Shown piece by piece: positions 24,267 through 31,059 of a stretch of DNA of 34,574 nucleotides. The stretch lies in NCBI GenBank assembly GCA_050014415.1, contig JBEKDJ010000006.1, forward strand, positions 1 through 34,574, in the 5' to 3' direction. The DNA is from JBEKDJ01 sp050014415. Lineage in GTDB: Bacteria > Desulfobacterota > BSN033 > UBA1163. A program made the translations under genes and the position numbers. Numbering within the stretch: position 1 is the first letter of the stretch; every line of letters begins with the position of its first letter. Below the pieces are notes generated by a model. It did no database searches, had not been told where the DNA came from, and saw only the letters and a list, made by a program, of their open reading frames with translations.

Positions 24267-24452
24267 ATGATAGAGATGAAACATGATGCTATTTTAACCA
24301 CAGATGAGGCGACCAAATACTTAAAAATCTCAAAACCCACTTTGTTAAAACATGTTCGCCATGGAAAGATAAAAGCAGTCAAAGTCGGAAGAAGTTGGAG
24401 GTTTCTCCAATCAGAAATATATCAATTTTTGAAAGGAGAGGGGAATAAGTAG
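24267..24452 (+). CDS. excisionase-like helix-turn-helix protein
   Basis: The 61-aa protein is a single HTH_17/excisionase-type domain: AILTTDEATKYLKISKPTLLKHVRHGKIKAVKVGRSWRFLQSEIYQFLKGE. The winged part (VGRSWRF) is characteristic. It binds DNA and could act as a recombination directionality factor or a small transcription factor; no integrase is present in the window. ATG 24267 follows GAGGTAA; ATG 24276 is an alternative. It lies behind the sigma-54 promoter match at 24212 and before a broken HD-GYP fragment. Confidence 0.8.
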   Translation: MIEMKHDAILTTDEATKYLKISKPTLLKHVRHGKIKAVKVGRSWRFLQSEIYQFLKGEGNK

Positions 24453-24468
24453 GTGTGACAGAATCCCC

Positions 24469-24681
24469 ATGTTTCGAAAACACCATAAATACTACGACGG
24501 CAGCGGTTATCAGGATGGGTTGACCGGAGAGGTGATTCCTCTCGAAGTGAGGATCATTTCTGTTCCAGACGCCTTCGATGCCATGACGAGCTTGAGAACT
24601 TATCCTAAAGCGAAACCACTGGAGAATGTCTTTGCGGAAATGGAGAAGGGTAGGGCAAACAATTTGATTCAAAGATACTGA
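24469..24681 (+). pseudogene. C-terminal fragment of an HD-GYP phosphodiesterase
   Basis: The 70-aa frame contains HHKYYDGSGYQDGLTGEVIP, IISVPDAFDAMTSLRTYPKAKPLENVFAEMEKG: the second half of an HD-GYP domain, with GYQ in place of GYP and VPDAFDAM for the usual VADAFDAM. The HD metal-binding half is missing, so it cannot be an active phosphodiesterase. It starts 16 nt after the HTH gene. It may be the remnant of an HTH plus HD-GYP pair after deletion. Confidence 0.75.
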
Positions 24682-24888
24682 ACATTTTCTTGAGAGGAGA
24701 GATTTATAGATGCTGAAAGGACTCGGCCTATGGGTAAGATGCTGCCTATCAGCCATCTAAGGCAGGATGTTGGCCGATGCCTATCAGAACTGAACTTATT
24801 AAAAAATAAGAAGGTCCAAGAACGAGACAACCTTTAAGGAAACGGGGGATTTCAAAATTGAAAAAATGGGAGCTGTCCCTAATTTCCA

Positions 24889-25116
24889 AACGCAGGGGGG
24901 GTGACGGTCTCCTATTTTGAGTGGGTTCAGAACCTTCAAGAACTGATCTGGAGTGAAGAGGAGGTTTTGGAGAGATTGACCCGGATCATGCAACGGGGGT
25001 TCAAGGAGGTATTGGAAATTTCCCTCGCTAAGAAGATTCCCATGAGAACAGCAGCCTTCGTACTGGGGATCGGAAGGGTGGCTGAGGCCACCAGGCTTAG
25101 AGGAATCTATTCTTGA
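24889..25116 (+). pseudogene. C-terminal fragment of glutamate dehydrogenase
   Basis: From 24889 the frame reads NAGGVTVSYFEWVQNLQELI, then WSEEEVLERLTRIMQRGFKEVLEI and RTAAFVLGIGRVAEATRLRGIYS, stop. This is the last 75 or so residues of the Glu/Leu/Phe/Val dehydrogenase family (GdhA type). The codons just upstream contain a stop (24880-24882) and no dehydrogenase sequence, so the break is abrupt. Most of the NAD(P)-binding domain and the whole substrate domain are gone. Confidence 0.85.
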
Positions 25117-25123
25117 TACTGTG

Positions 25124-25290
25124 ATTCAGACAGTAAGACTGGAGACCTCAGACATTAGACCATAGACTCCTGCCATCAGACTGAATATTTTTTTGCAAGG
25201 CGTTGGGCGTGAGAGCGTAAGGGGAAACCCCTTACGACTTACGACTTGCGCTCTTGCGAAAGACAAGACTCTGAAGTCCGGTGTCTGAAT
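25124..25290. repeat. fold-back repeat with internal hairpin
   Basis: ATTCAGACA (25124-25132) is inverted as TGTCTGAAT (25282-25290), with weaker matching inward (AGACTGGAGAC against GACTCTGAAGTC). Inside, GTAAGGGG-AAA-CCCCTTAC (25217-25235) is a perfect 8-bp hairpin, and AGAGCG/CGCTCT (25212 and 25249) encloses it. No coding capacity. Confidence 0.45.
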
Positions 25291-25310
25291 TGAGTCTTGA
25301 TTTTTTGGAC

Positions 25311-25338
25311 TTGACAGCCATTGAAATTTTTGTATAGT
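25311..25338 (+). promoter_or_regulatory. strong sigma-70 promoter for the signalling cluster
   Basis: TTGACA (25311-25316, perfect) and TATAGT (25333-25338, five of six) are 16 nt apart. It precedes a 5' leader of about 320 nt before the first signalling gene. Confidence 0.7.
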
Positions 25339-25344
25339 ATTAAT

Positions 25345-25526
25345 CAAAGAAGGCTTTAAATTTACAATCCCTTCGGCTGAAGGGGGATAAAGAGGATTAC
25401 AAATTTCTACCGTTCGTAGGTGGTAATAGTATTATGAAAAATTAGCTAGATAGAGGTTTTTGAATATAGGCTGAACAGGGCATTGGAGGTGGGGAATGAT
25501 TGGCCTTAATCAGCCAAAGAGAATGG
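25345..25526 (+). promoter_or_regulatory. structured 5' leader upstream of the terminator, possible cis-regulatory RNA
   Basis: Several hairpins follow each other: ATCCCTTC-GGCT-GAAGGG (about 25366-25386) enclosed by AAATTT copies, TACC-GTTCGTA-GGT (about 25408), and TTGGC/GCCAA (about 25499-25516) just before the terminator. I recognise no known riboswitch consensus. Confidence 0.4.
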
Positions 25527-25612
25527 GCCCTTATGGTTCAGAAGAAATTTTGAGCTATGAGGGCTTTTTTATTCCTTCTTCTGTTGTTGAATATTTCCTA
25601 CGCTACTATTGA
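25496..25612 (+). CDS. 38-aa leader ORF, doubtful
   Basis: ATG 25496 has a strong ribosome site (GGAGGTGGGG). It encodes 38 residues beginning MIGLNQPKRMGPYGSEEILS and ends with TGA at 25610, 2 nt before the palindrome pair at 25615-25641. The terminator hairpin lies inside it, so translation of this frame would open that hairpin. It may be a leader peptide or only chance. Confidence 0.3.
   Translation: MIGLNQPKRMGPYGSEEILSYEGFFIPSSVVEYFLRYY
25527..25570 (+). terminator. strong intrinsic terminator between promoter and PAS gene (attenuator candidate)
   Basis: Positions 25527-25543 pair with 25548-25564 over 17 bp (13 Watson-Crick, 4 G-U), closed by a GAAA tetraloop and followed by six T (25565-25570). 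It lies about 190 nt after the promoter and 95 nt before the PAS gene on the same strand. Confidence 0.75.
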
Positions 25613-25614
25613 TC

Positions 25615-25641
25615 CTCCGGCGGCGCCGGAGCTTCGGCTCC
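25615..25641 (+). repeat. two overlapping palindromes (REP-like)
   Basis: CTCCGGC-GGC-GCCGGAG (25615-25631) and GGAGC-TTCG-GCTCC (25628-25641) share GGAG, so only one can form at a time. No T-run follows. Confidence 0.6.
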
Positions 25642-25664
25642 TAATTTCTCATGGGGGCAGCAAA

Positions 25665-26042
25665 ATGAAAGATCAGAACAAGACGAAAAAAGAACTCATC
25701 AATGAATTAGCCGAATTACGCCAACGAGTTGACGAATTAGAAAGATTGGAAAAACACCACACAGAGACCGAAGAGGCACTGAGAGAAAGGGAAGGGCAAT
25801 TTACACTTGTCGCTGATTCACTGCCCGTGCTCATTTCCTATGTCGACCCGGAGCAGCGCTATCGCTTCAATAATAAGGCGTATGAACATTGGTTTGGACA
25901 TCTCCGCGAAGAAGTCTATGAAAAGCACATTAAGGAAGTTTTGGGGGAGTTGGCTTATGAGGTGATTCGACAATATGTTGAGACGGCATTATCAGGGCAG
26001 GAAGTAGGGTTCGAAAAGTGGATAACCTTTTGGCCTATTTAA
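25665..26042 (+). CDS. truncated PAS-domain sensor protein
   Basis: The 125-aa product begins with a short coiled coil (MKDQNKTKKELINELAELRQ, then RVDELERLEKHHTETEEALRE) and an N-terminal PAS domain: FTLVADSLPVLISYVDPEQR, YRFNNKAYEHWFGHLREEVY, and HIKEVLGELAYEVIRQYVETALSGQEVGFE. The PAS fold then breaks off (KWITFWPI, stop); the last strands and the transmitter domain that normally follow are absent. It is probably the remains of a larger PAS kinase. The start is ATG 25665; the upstream frame from 25557 looks like a signal peptide (MRAFLFLLLLLNIS) but runs through the terminator T-run and palindromes and is not trusted. The Cache kinase gene starts 36 nt downstream. Confidence 0.6.
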   Translation: MKDQNKTKKELINELAELRQRVDELERLEKHHTETEEALREREGQFTLVADSLPVLISYVDPEQRYRFNNKAYEHWFGHLREEVYEKHIKEVLGELAYEVIRQYVETALSGQEVGFEKWITFWPI

Positions 26043-26078
26043 TGGGTCTGTGAAAAAAGTTTTTCCAAGGAAGCTGAT

Positions 26079-28001
26079 ATGAAGCTCACTACCAAATTAA
26101 TATTACTTTTTATTGCAACAACTCTTTCTACCATTATGATTATGGGGTTATTTTTATATGACGGACTATGGAATGATAGATATAAATCCGTTCAGAGGGA
26201 AATATCGAAGCAACTCGATGGTATTGACTTCATGTTGAACATCTTTTTTTATGGAGTTGAGATCGATGTTCGTGCTTTAGCAGCCAATGAGTATGTCCGT
26301 TCCCGGGACGACAGGAACTTCACGAGCTTTCTGAACGCAGACGAAGCGACCTTCAAATATAATATAGGAAGGCTTGAACAAAAAATAATCCATATCTTCA
26401 GTACCTATCGGTTGAATCATCCGTTCGTGAATTCCATTTACATGAGCCGGGAAAACGGTAGTTTTGTTCGTTCACACAAACGGGAGCGGCCAACACGCTA
26501 TGACCCTCGAGAACGCCCCTGGTATGTAGCGGCGAAAAAAAACCCAAAAATAGTAGTGAGAACCGAACCCTATCCATCCCTTACCACCCAAGATATCAAC
26601 ATTGGCATTGTCAAAGCATTAGTTGATGAGCAGGGCAATTTCTTTGGTGCCGTAGGAATTGATGTCACCCTGGGCAATTTGACTAACTATATCGATATGT
26701 TCAATTCTAAATTGATCCCCGAAGGAGAAGTTTTTCTTCTTGACAGAAATGGCATCGTCTTAGCAAGCCGGGATAAAGACATTCGATTTAGGAATATTAA
26801 AGAATATTCTGAGGAGCTATCCAGACGATTGAGTGAAAACAAACAAGGGGTTTCTCCTGTATCCATAAAAAACACCTCCCATTATGTTTTTTCCCGTAAA
26901 ACCTCAGAAGAGGACTGGAAAATAGCCGTTCTTATCCCATCCTGGTATATTGAAAAACAAATACGATGGCCGGTTTTGTTGACGATTTTAGGAATTTCTC
27001 TCGGTTTTTTGCTCCTAAGTATTTTGACGTTGGCCGGGTTGAACGTCTTTGTGCTACACCCGGTAAAGAGATTCAAAAAAGAGATCGATGATGTGACGAA
27101 AACAAAGAACCTGAACCGTACCATCAAGATTCATTCCCGGGATGAAATTGGAGGTTTAGCCGACTCTTTCAACAAAATGATTAATACGTTAAACCAAACC
27201 CAGCGGACCCTGATGGATGCAGAGAGAGAATTGAGGGAACATCGGGACCACCTCGAGGATCTTGTCAAAGTACGGACAGAACAATTAGCATTGGCAACGG
27301 AAAGGGCAGAAGAGTCTGACAGACTTAAATCTGCCTTTCTGGCAACCATGTCTCATGAACTCCGGACACCCCTTAATTCTATCATTGGTTTTACCGGCAT
27401 TCTGCACCAGGGTCTCGCAGGCCCCCTAAACGATGAACAAAATAAACAACTCGGTATGGTTCAGAACAGCGCTCAGCATCTTCTGGAACTTATCAATGAC
27501 GTGCTCGATATTTCGAAGATTGAGGCAGGCCAACTTGAGATTGTTCGGGAAACTTTCGACCTAAGAAGATCCCTTGATAAGGTGATTAATCTGGTATTAC
27601 CCATGGCAGAAAAAAAGGGACTTCCGATTTACCTTCATATGACAGATCCAATAGACGAATTTACAGGTGACCAGAGAAGAGTAGAACAAATACTCATCAA
27701 TCTTCTCAATAATGCGATCAAGTTTACGGAAATGGGTGAGATAAGAGTGGACTGTTCTCTCCATGATTCAAAAGTCATCCTATCCGTGAGCGACACCGGA
27801 ATCGGTATCAAGCCAGAAGACATCGAAACGATTTTCAAGCCTTTCCGCCAGATTGATGCGGGACTTTCTAGAAAGTATGAGGGAACCGGTCTGGGTCTTT
27901 CTATCACAAGAAAGCTGGTCAATATGATGGGTGGCGAAATTCATGTAAAGAGTGAAGAGGGTGTGGGGAGCACCTTCAGCGTCATCCTGCCAATTTGTTG
28001 A
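26079..28001 (+). CDS. membrane sensor histidine kinase (dCache-HAMP-HisKA-HATPase)
   Basis: The 640-aa protein has a first membrane segment (about 6-27, LILLFIATTLSTIMIMGLFL), a periplasmic dCache-type domain (about 35-285, with RYDPRERPWYVAAKKNPKIV, DINIGIVKALVD and FFGAVGIDVTLGNL, the ligand-binding signature), a second membrane segment (about 290-317), HAMP (about 320-372, RDEIGGLADSFNKMINTL), a coiled coil, HisKA with ATMSHELRTPLNSIIGF (His426) and HATPase_c with N box INLLNNAIKF, DTGIGIKPEDI and GTGLGLSI. It should sense a small extracellular molecule and phosphorylate a receiver. It has no receiver of its own; the lone receiver gene after it is the obvious partner. The ribosome site is AAGGAAG before ATG 26079. 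Confidence 0.93.
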   Translation: MKLTTKLILLFIATTLSTIMIMGLFLYDGLWNDRYKSVQREISKQLDGIDFMLNIFFYGVEIDVRALAANEYVRSRDDRNFTSFLNADEATFKYNIGRLEQKIIHIFSTYRLNHPFVNSIYMSRENGSFVRSHKRERPTRYDPRERPWYVAAKKNPKIVVRTEPYPSLTTQDINIGIVKALVDEQGNFFGAVGIDVTLGNLTNYIDMFNSKLIPEGEVFLLDRNGIVLASRDKDIRFRNIKEYSEELSRRLSENKQGVSPVSIKNTSHYVFSRKTSEEDWKIAVLIPSWYIEKQIRWPVLLTILGISLGFLLLSILTLAGLNVFVLHPVKRFKKEIDDVTKTKNLNRTIKIHSRDEIGGLADSFNKMINTLNQTQRTLMDAERELREHRDHLEDLVKVRTEQLALATERAEESDRLKSAFLATMSHELRTPLNSIIGFTGILHQGLAGPLNDEQNKQLGMVQNSAQHLLELINDVLDISKIEAGQLEIVRETFDLRRSLDKVINLVLPMAEKKGLPIYLHMTDPIDEFTGDQRRVEQILINLLNNAIKFTEMGEIRVDCSLHDSKVILSVSDTGIGIKPEDIETIFKPFRQIDAGLSRKYEGTGLGLSITRKLVNMMGGEIHVKSEEGVGSTFSVILPIC

Positions 28002-28009
28002 GGAAATCG

Positions 28010-28262
28010 TAACACTTTAGCGCTTTGAAATGGAATGTCATTTGTCCTCCGGGTCCCACCAAGGACGGGGCTTCCAAAGTTTTTTGAATGCGGTCTTTCA
28101 TATTTTATGGCATTGAAACAAAGAAAGTGAACAAGGCGACGCAATACTATTAGAGCCATCTGTATGATCCAGTAAAAGGTTTCCGCTCTGAAACTTTTTC
28201 AGTCCCGCCCTTGGCAGGACCCGGTATCCAATGGGTTGGTTTTTCAAAGCGCTATAGTATTA
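28010..28262. repeat. 253-bp fold-back (MITE-like) element
   Basis: The left end TAACACTTTAGCGCTTTGAA is inverted at the right end (28242-28262) with 18-19 of 21 matches. Matching resumes inward: CCGGGTCCCACCAAGGACGG on the left against the complement of the right arm (CCGCCCTTGGCAGGACCCGG), then AAAGTTTTTTGAATGCGG against CCGCTCTGAAACTTT. Arms are about 80 bp. The ends suit a TA target site; no longer duplication was seen. It carries no gene and lies between the Cache kinase and the receiver, so it will fold into one long hairpin if transcribed. Confidence 0.65.
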
Positions 28263-28275
28263 CAGGAGAACAAAT

Positions 28276-28653
28276 ATGAGTGATACACTGCTCGTCATCG
28301 AGGATAATGACCAAAATAGGTATTTAATGAAATATTTGCTTGAAAAAAACGGGTTCCGAGTGGAGGAAGCCTCGAGTGCAATGGAGGGAATCGAAAAGGC
28401 ACTTTCTGGAAAATATCTTGCCATAATTCTGGATATTCAATTGCCCGATATGGATGGGTATGCGGTCGCCAGAAAGTTGAGAACAGTTGAAGAACTCAGA
28501 GAAACACCGATTATTGCAGTAACGTCGTATGCCATGATTGGTGATAGAGAGAAGGCATTAGGCGCGGGTTGCACGGGATATATCGAAAAGCCGATCGACC
28601 CTGACTCCTTTGTAGGGGAGATAAATAAATACTTAGTGTCGTTCAAAAGGTGA
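28276..28653 (+). CDS. single-domain response regulator (DivK/CheY-like)
   Basis: The 125-aa protein is one receiver domain: acidic pocket ED-D (Glu9, Asp10, Asp12), phosphoacceptor Asp53 in IILDIQLPDMDG, Thr83 in AVTSYAM, Lys105 in YIEKPIDP. There is no output domain, so it should relay phosphate or act by protein contact. It follows the Cache kinase, its likely donor. The ribosome site AGGAG lies 8 nt before ATG 28276, just outside the fold-back element. The last five residues (VSFKR) come from an inserted repeat element at 28636; the original end was probably INKYL, as shown by the duplicated target sequence which carries the stop TGA on the far side. Confidence 0.92.
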   Translation: MSDTLLVIEDNDQNRYLMKYLLEKNGFRVEEASSAMEGIEKALSGKYLAIILDIQLPDMDGYAVARKLRTVEELRETPIIAVTSYAMIGDREKALGAGCTGYIEKPIDPDSFVGEINKYLVSFKR

Positions 28654-28892
28654 GGCATAAATGTTTTTACAGCCGAGCGAAATAACCAACCCCTTTAGAA
28701 AAATTCCGAAATCTCCCGTCCCCTTGTAGGGGGGGATGAAGGTGAGGGGGTAACTAATTGAATTTATTAATAAACTTTGTCGAATTCTCACCCCCACCCT
28801 CACCCTCCCCCGTCGAAGGGGGAGGGGGTTCTGCTTGGAATTGGAGTTGCTTTGAGTGGTTCATTAAAATGCCTCACCTTTTGAACGTTACC
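28636..28892. mobile_element. 257-bp non-autonomous element with terminal inverted repeats and 9-bp target duplication
   Basis: AAATACTTA stands on both sides (28627-28635 and 28893-28901). The ends are inverted copies: CGTTCAAAAGGTGAGGCAT on the left against ATGCCTCACCTTTTGAACG on the right, 19 of 19. Inside are oppositely oriented C/G-rich blocks (GGTGAGGGGG; CTCACCCCCACCCTCACC) and a central TTTATTAATAAA palindrome. It has no gene. It entered the end of the receiver gene and replaced the native stop. Confidence 0.8.
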
Positions 28893-28957
28893 AAATACTT
28901 ATGAAATCACGATGGAAGAGGGCTAACGGAAAAGGGTGAAAGGAAGGTGAGGGTTAT

Positions 28958-30577
28958 ATGAAGATTATAGTAGTGGATGATAATGAACAGAACTTGTACC
29001 TCTTGGAGGTCTTGCTCAGGAGCGAGAAATATGAGGTTGTGTGTGCAAGAGATGGCTTAGAAGCCCTTGAGCACCTGAGAAAAGGATCCTTCAGTCTCAT
29101 CATATCCGATATCCTTATGCCCCGCATGGATGGGTTTCAGCTGTGCAGAGAATGTAAAGTCGATCCCCACTTGAAATATATTCCCTTCATTTTCTACACA
29201 GCCACCTATACGGATCAGAAAGACGAAGAGTTTGCCTTAAACCTTGGAGCTGACAGGTTTATCGCAAAACCTATCGAGCCCCAGATATTTCTGACCACCA
29301 TCGGGAAGGTTATTAAGGAATATGAAAAAGGGGCCCTGACGGCGAAAGAATCCTTCATCAAAGATGAAGAACTGTACTTGGTCGAGTATAACAAACGCCT
29401 CATTCAGAAACTCGAAAAGAAGATGCTTGATCTGGAAATAGCACATAAAACCTTGGCAGAGAGTGAGAAGAAGTACCGCATCCTTGTAGAGAACGCAGTA
29501 GAAGCGATCTTCGTAGCCCAAGAAGGCATGATCAAGTTTGTCAACCCAAGGGCTACAGAAATGATCGGGTATACCCCGGAAGAACTGACCTCCAGACCTT
29601 TCACCGAGTTCATCCATCTGGATGATCGCGCGCTGGTTCTGGAACGATACGCCCAAAGGCTTCAGGGGTTCACGATTCCTTCCACCTATGCCTTTCGGAT
29701 TGTTCACCGTTCGGGAGATCCGCGCTGGGTGGAACTGAACGCGGCTCTCATAGAATGGCAAGGGAAACCGGCCACCTTGAATTTTTTGACCGACATCACC
29801 GAGCGCAAGCAGGCGGAGGAGGAAATCCGCCGGCTCAACGAATCGCTGGAGCAGCGGGTGCAGGAGCGCACGGCCCAGCTCGAAGCCGCCAACAAGGAGA
29901 TGGAGGCATTCACTTACTCTGTATCGCACGACCTGCGAGCCCCGCTGCGCGCAGTTGATGGATATACACAAATCCTCCTCGAGGACCATTCCGTCCACCT
30001 AAATGAGGATGCCCAAACCATTTGCCGCAACATCCGAGAAGGTGCGCAGCGTATGGGCCAGCTCATCGACGATTTGCTTGCCTTCTCCCGCCTGGGCAGA
30101 GCCGAGATGAAAGTCTCGCCTATCGACATGCACAGGCTCGCCAACTCGGTATTCTTCGAACTCACCACCCCGAAAGGTCGTGAGTCCATTGATTTCCGGC
30201 TGCAACCATTGCCCCGTGCCGAAGGTGACCCAACGATGGTCCGGCAGATATGGATGAACCTGATTTCGAATGCGCTCAAATTCAGCTCAAAGCGTGAGCG
30301 GCCCACCATCGAGGTTGGGTGGCAAGAGGGAACTCAGGAGACTATCTATTCTATTCGAGACAATGGTGCCGGATTTGACAAGCGGTACGTTCACAGATTG
30401 TTCGGAGTTTTCGAGCGCCTCCACAGCACGCGGGAATTTGAAGGAACCGGTGTTGGATTGGCAATTGTCCAACGCATCGTTAACCGGCACGGCGGGCGTG
30501 CGTGGGCAGAAGGGGAGACCGACAGGGGTGCGACGTTTTACTTCACGATGCCTAAGAAAGGAGAACGGGATGAGTGA
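28958..30577 (+). CDS. REC-PAS-histidine kinase hybrid
   Basis: The 539-aa soluble protein starts with a receiver (1-125; acidic pair Asp7-Asp8, acceptor Asp51 in IISDILMPRMDG, Lys near 107 in AKPIEP). A linker coiled coil leads to a PAS domain (about 172-285, SEKKYRILVENAVEAIFVAQ to FLTDITERK), a second coiled coil, HisKA with SVSHDLRAPLRAVDGY (His324), and HATPase_c (IWMNLISNALKFSSKR, DNGAGFDKRYVHRLFGVF, GTGVGLAIVQRIV). The HisKA/ATPase half is of the phytochrome-related type. From about 29790 the DNA turns clearly more GC-rich, so the N- and C-terminal halves may have different origins. The Rcp1-like receiver overlaps its stop by 8 nt, a typical cognate pair. The ribosome site is GGAAGGTGAGG before ATG 28958. 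Confidence 0.93.
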   Translation: MKIIVVDDNEQNLYLLEVLLRSEKYEVVCARDGLEALEHLRKGSFSLIISDILMPRMDGFQLCRECKVDPHLKYIPFIFYTATYTDQKDEEFALNLGADRFIAKPIEPQIFLTTIGKVIKEYEKGALTAKESFIKDEELYLVEYNKRLIQKLEKKMLDLEIAHKTLAESEKKYRILVENAVEAIFVAQEGMIKFVNPRATEMIGYTPEELTSRPFTEFIHLDDRALVLERYAQRLQGFTIPSTYAFRIVHRSGDPRWVELNAALIEWQGKPATLNFLTDITERKQAEEEIRRLNESLEQRVQERTAQLEAANKEMEAFTYSVSHDLRAPLRAVDGYTQILLEDHSVHLNEDAQTICRNIREGAQRMGQLIDDLLAFSRLGRAEMKVSPIDMHRLANSVFFELTTPKGRESIDFRLQPLPRAEGDPTMVRQIWMNLISNALKFSSKRERPTIEVGWQEGTQETIYSIRDNGAGFDKRYVHRLFGVFERLHSTREFEGTGVGLAIVQRIVNRHGGRAWAEGETDRGATFYFTMPKKGERDE

Positions 30578-31031
30578 AGTGAATGCTTTCGAAATTCTCC
30601 TAGTCGAAGACGATCCTCGGGACATAGAGCTAACCGTTCGCGTACTGCGAAAACGTAATCTGGCTAACAAGTTACACGTGGTGGAGGATGGTGCAGATGC
30701 CCTGGACTTCATTCACTGTCGAAACAAGTATGAGCAAATGAATATTACCTCCTCCCCCAAGGTCGTTTTCCTTGATCTCAAACTTCCCAAAGTGAGCGGC
30801 CTCGAGGTGCTCCGACAACTCAAAGCAGACGAGAAAACACGTTCGATTCCCGTCGTTATTGTGACCTCCTCACGCGAGGACCCTGATATTAAACAGGCCT
30901 ACGCGCTGGGTGCCAACAGTTATGTGGTTAAACCGGCTGACTACGATGAATTCCAGAAGGCCGTTACCCAGTTGGGTCTCTACTGGCTTCTAGTGAACCA
31001 GGCTCCCGCGCTAACCATCGTGAAAGGATAG
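30570..31031 (+). CDS. Rcp1-like single-domain response regulator
   Basis: The 153-aa receiver has FEILLVEDDPRDIELTVRVL with acidic residues 13-15, the long loop typical of the Rcp1 group (DFIHCRNKYEQMNITSSPKV), acceptor Asp69 in VFLDLKLPKVSG, VVIVTSSRED and YVVKPADYDEF. No output domain is present. ATG 30570 follows AAAGGAG and overlaps the stop of the REC-PAS kinase (ATGAGTGA), so translation is coupled. Rcp1-type receivers usually accept phosphate from phytochrome-like kinases, which fits the kinase before it. A longer frame opening at 30270 only reads across the kinase gene and is rejected. Confidence 0.92.
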   Translation: MSEVNAFEILLVEDDPRDIELTVRVLRKRNLANKLHVVEDGADALDFIHCRNKYEQMNITSSPKVVFLDLKLPKVSGLEVLRQLKADEKTRSIPVVIVTSSREDPDIKQAYALGANSYVVKPADYDEFQKAVTQLGLYWLLVNQAPALTIVKG

Positions 31032-31059
31032 TCTGGGGAAATCACTAAAGGAGAAGCCT

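Noticed and set aside
25557..25664. Signal-peptide-like N-terminus for the PAS protein (MRAFLFLLLLLNIS)
   Set aside because: The hydrophobic run is encoded by the terminator T-tract and C/T-rich sequence, and the following residues come from the REP-like palindrome.
30270..30569. Long upstream extension of the Rcp1-like receiver
   Set aside because: It overlaps the kinase ATPase domain in another frame; ATG 30570 has a good ribosome site and the standard receiver N-terminus.
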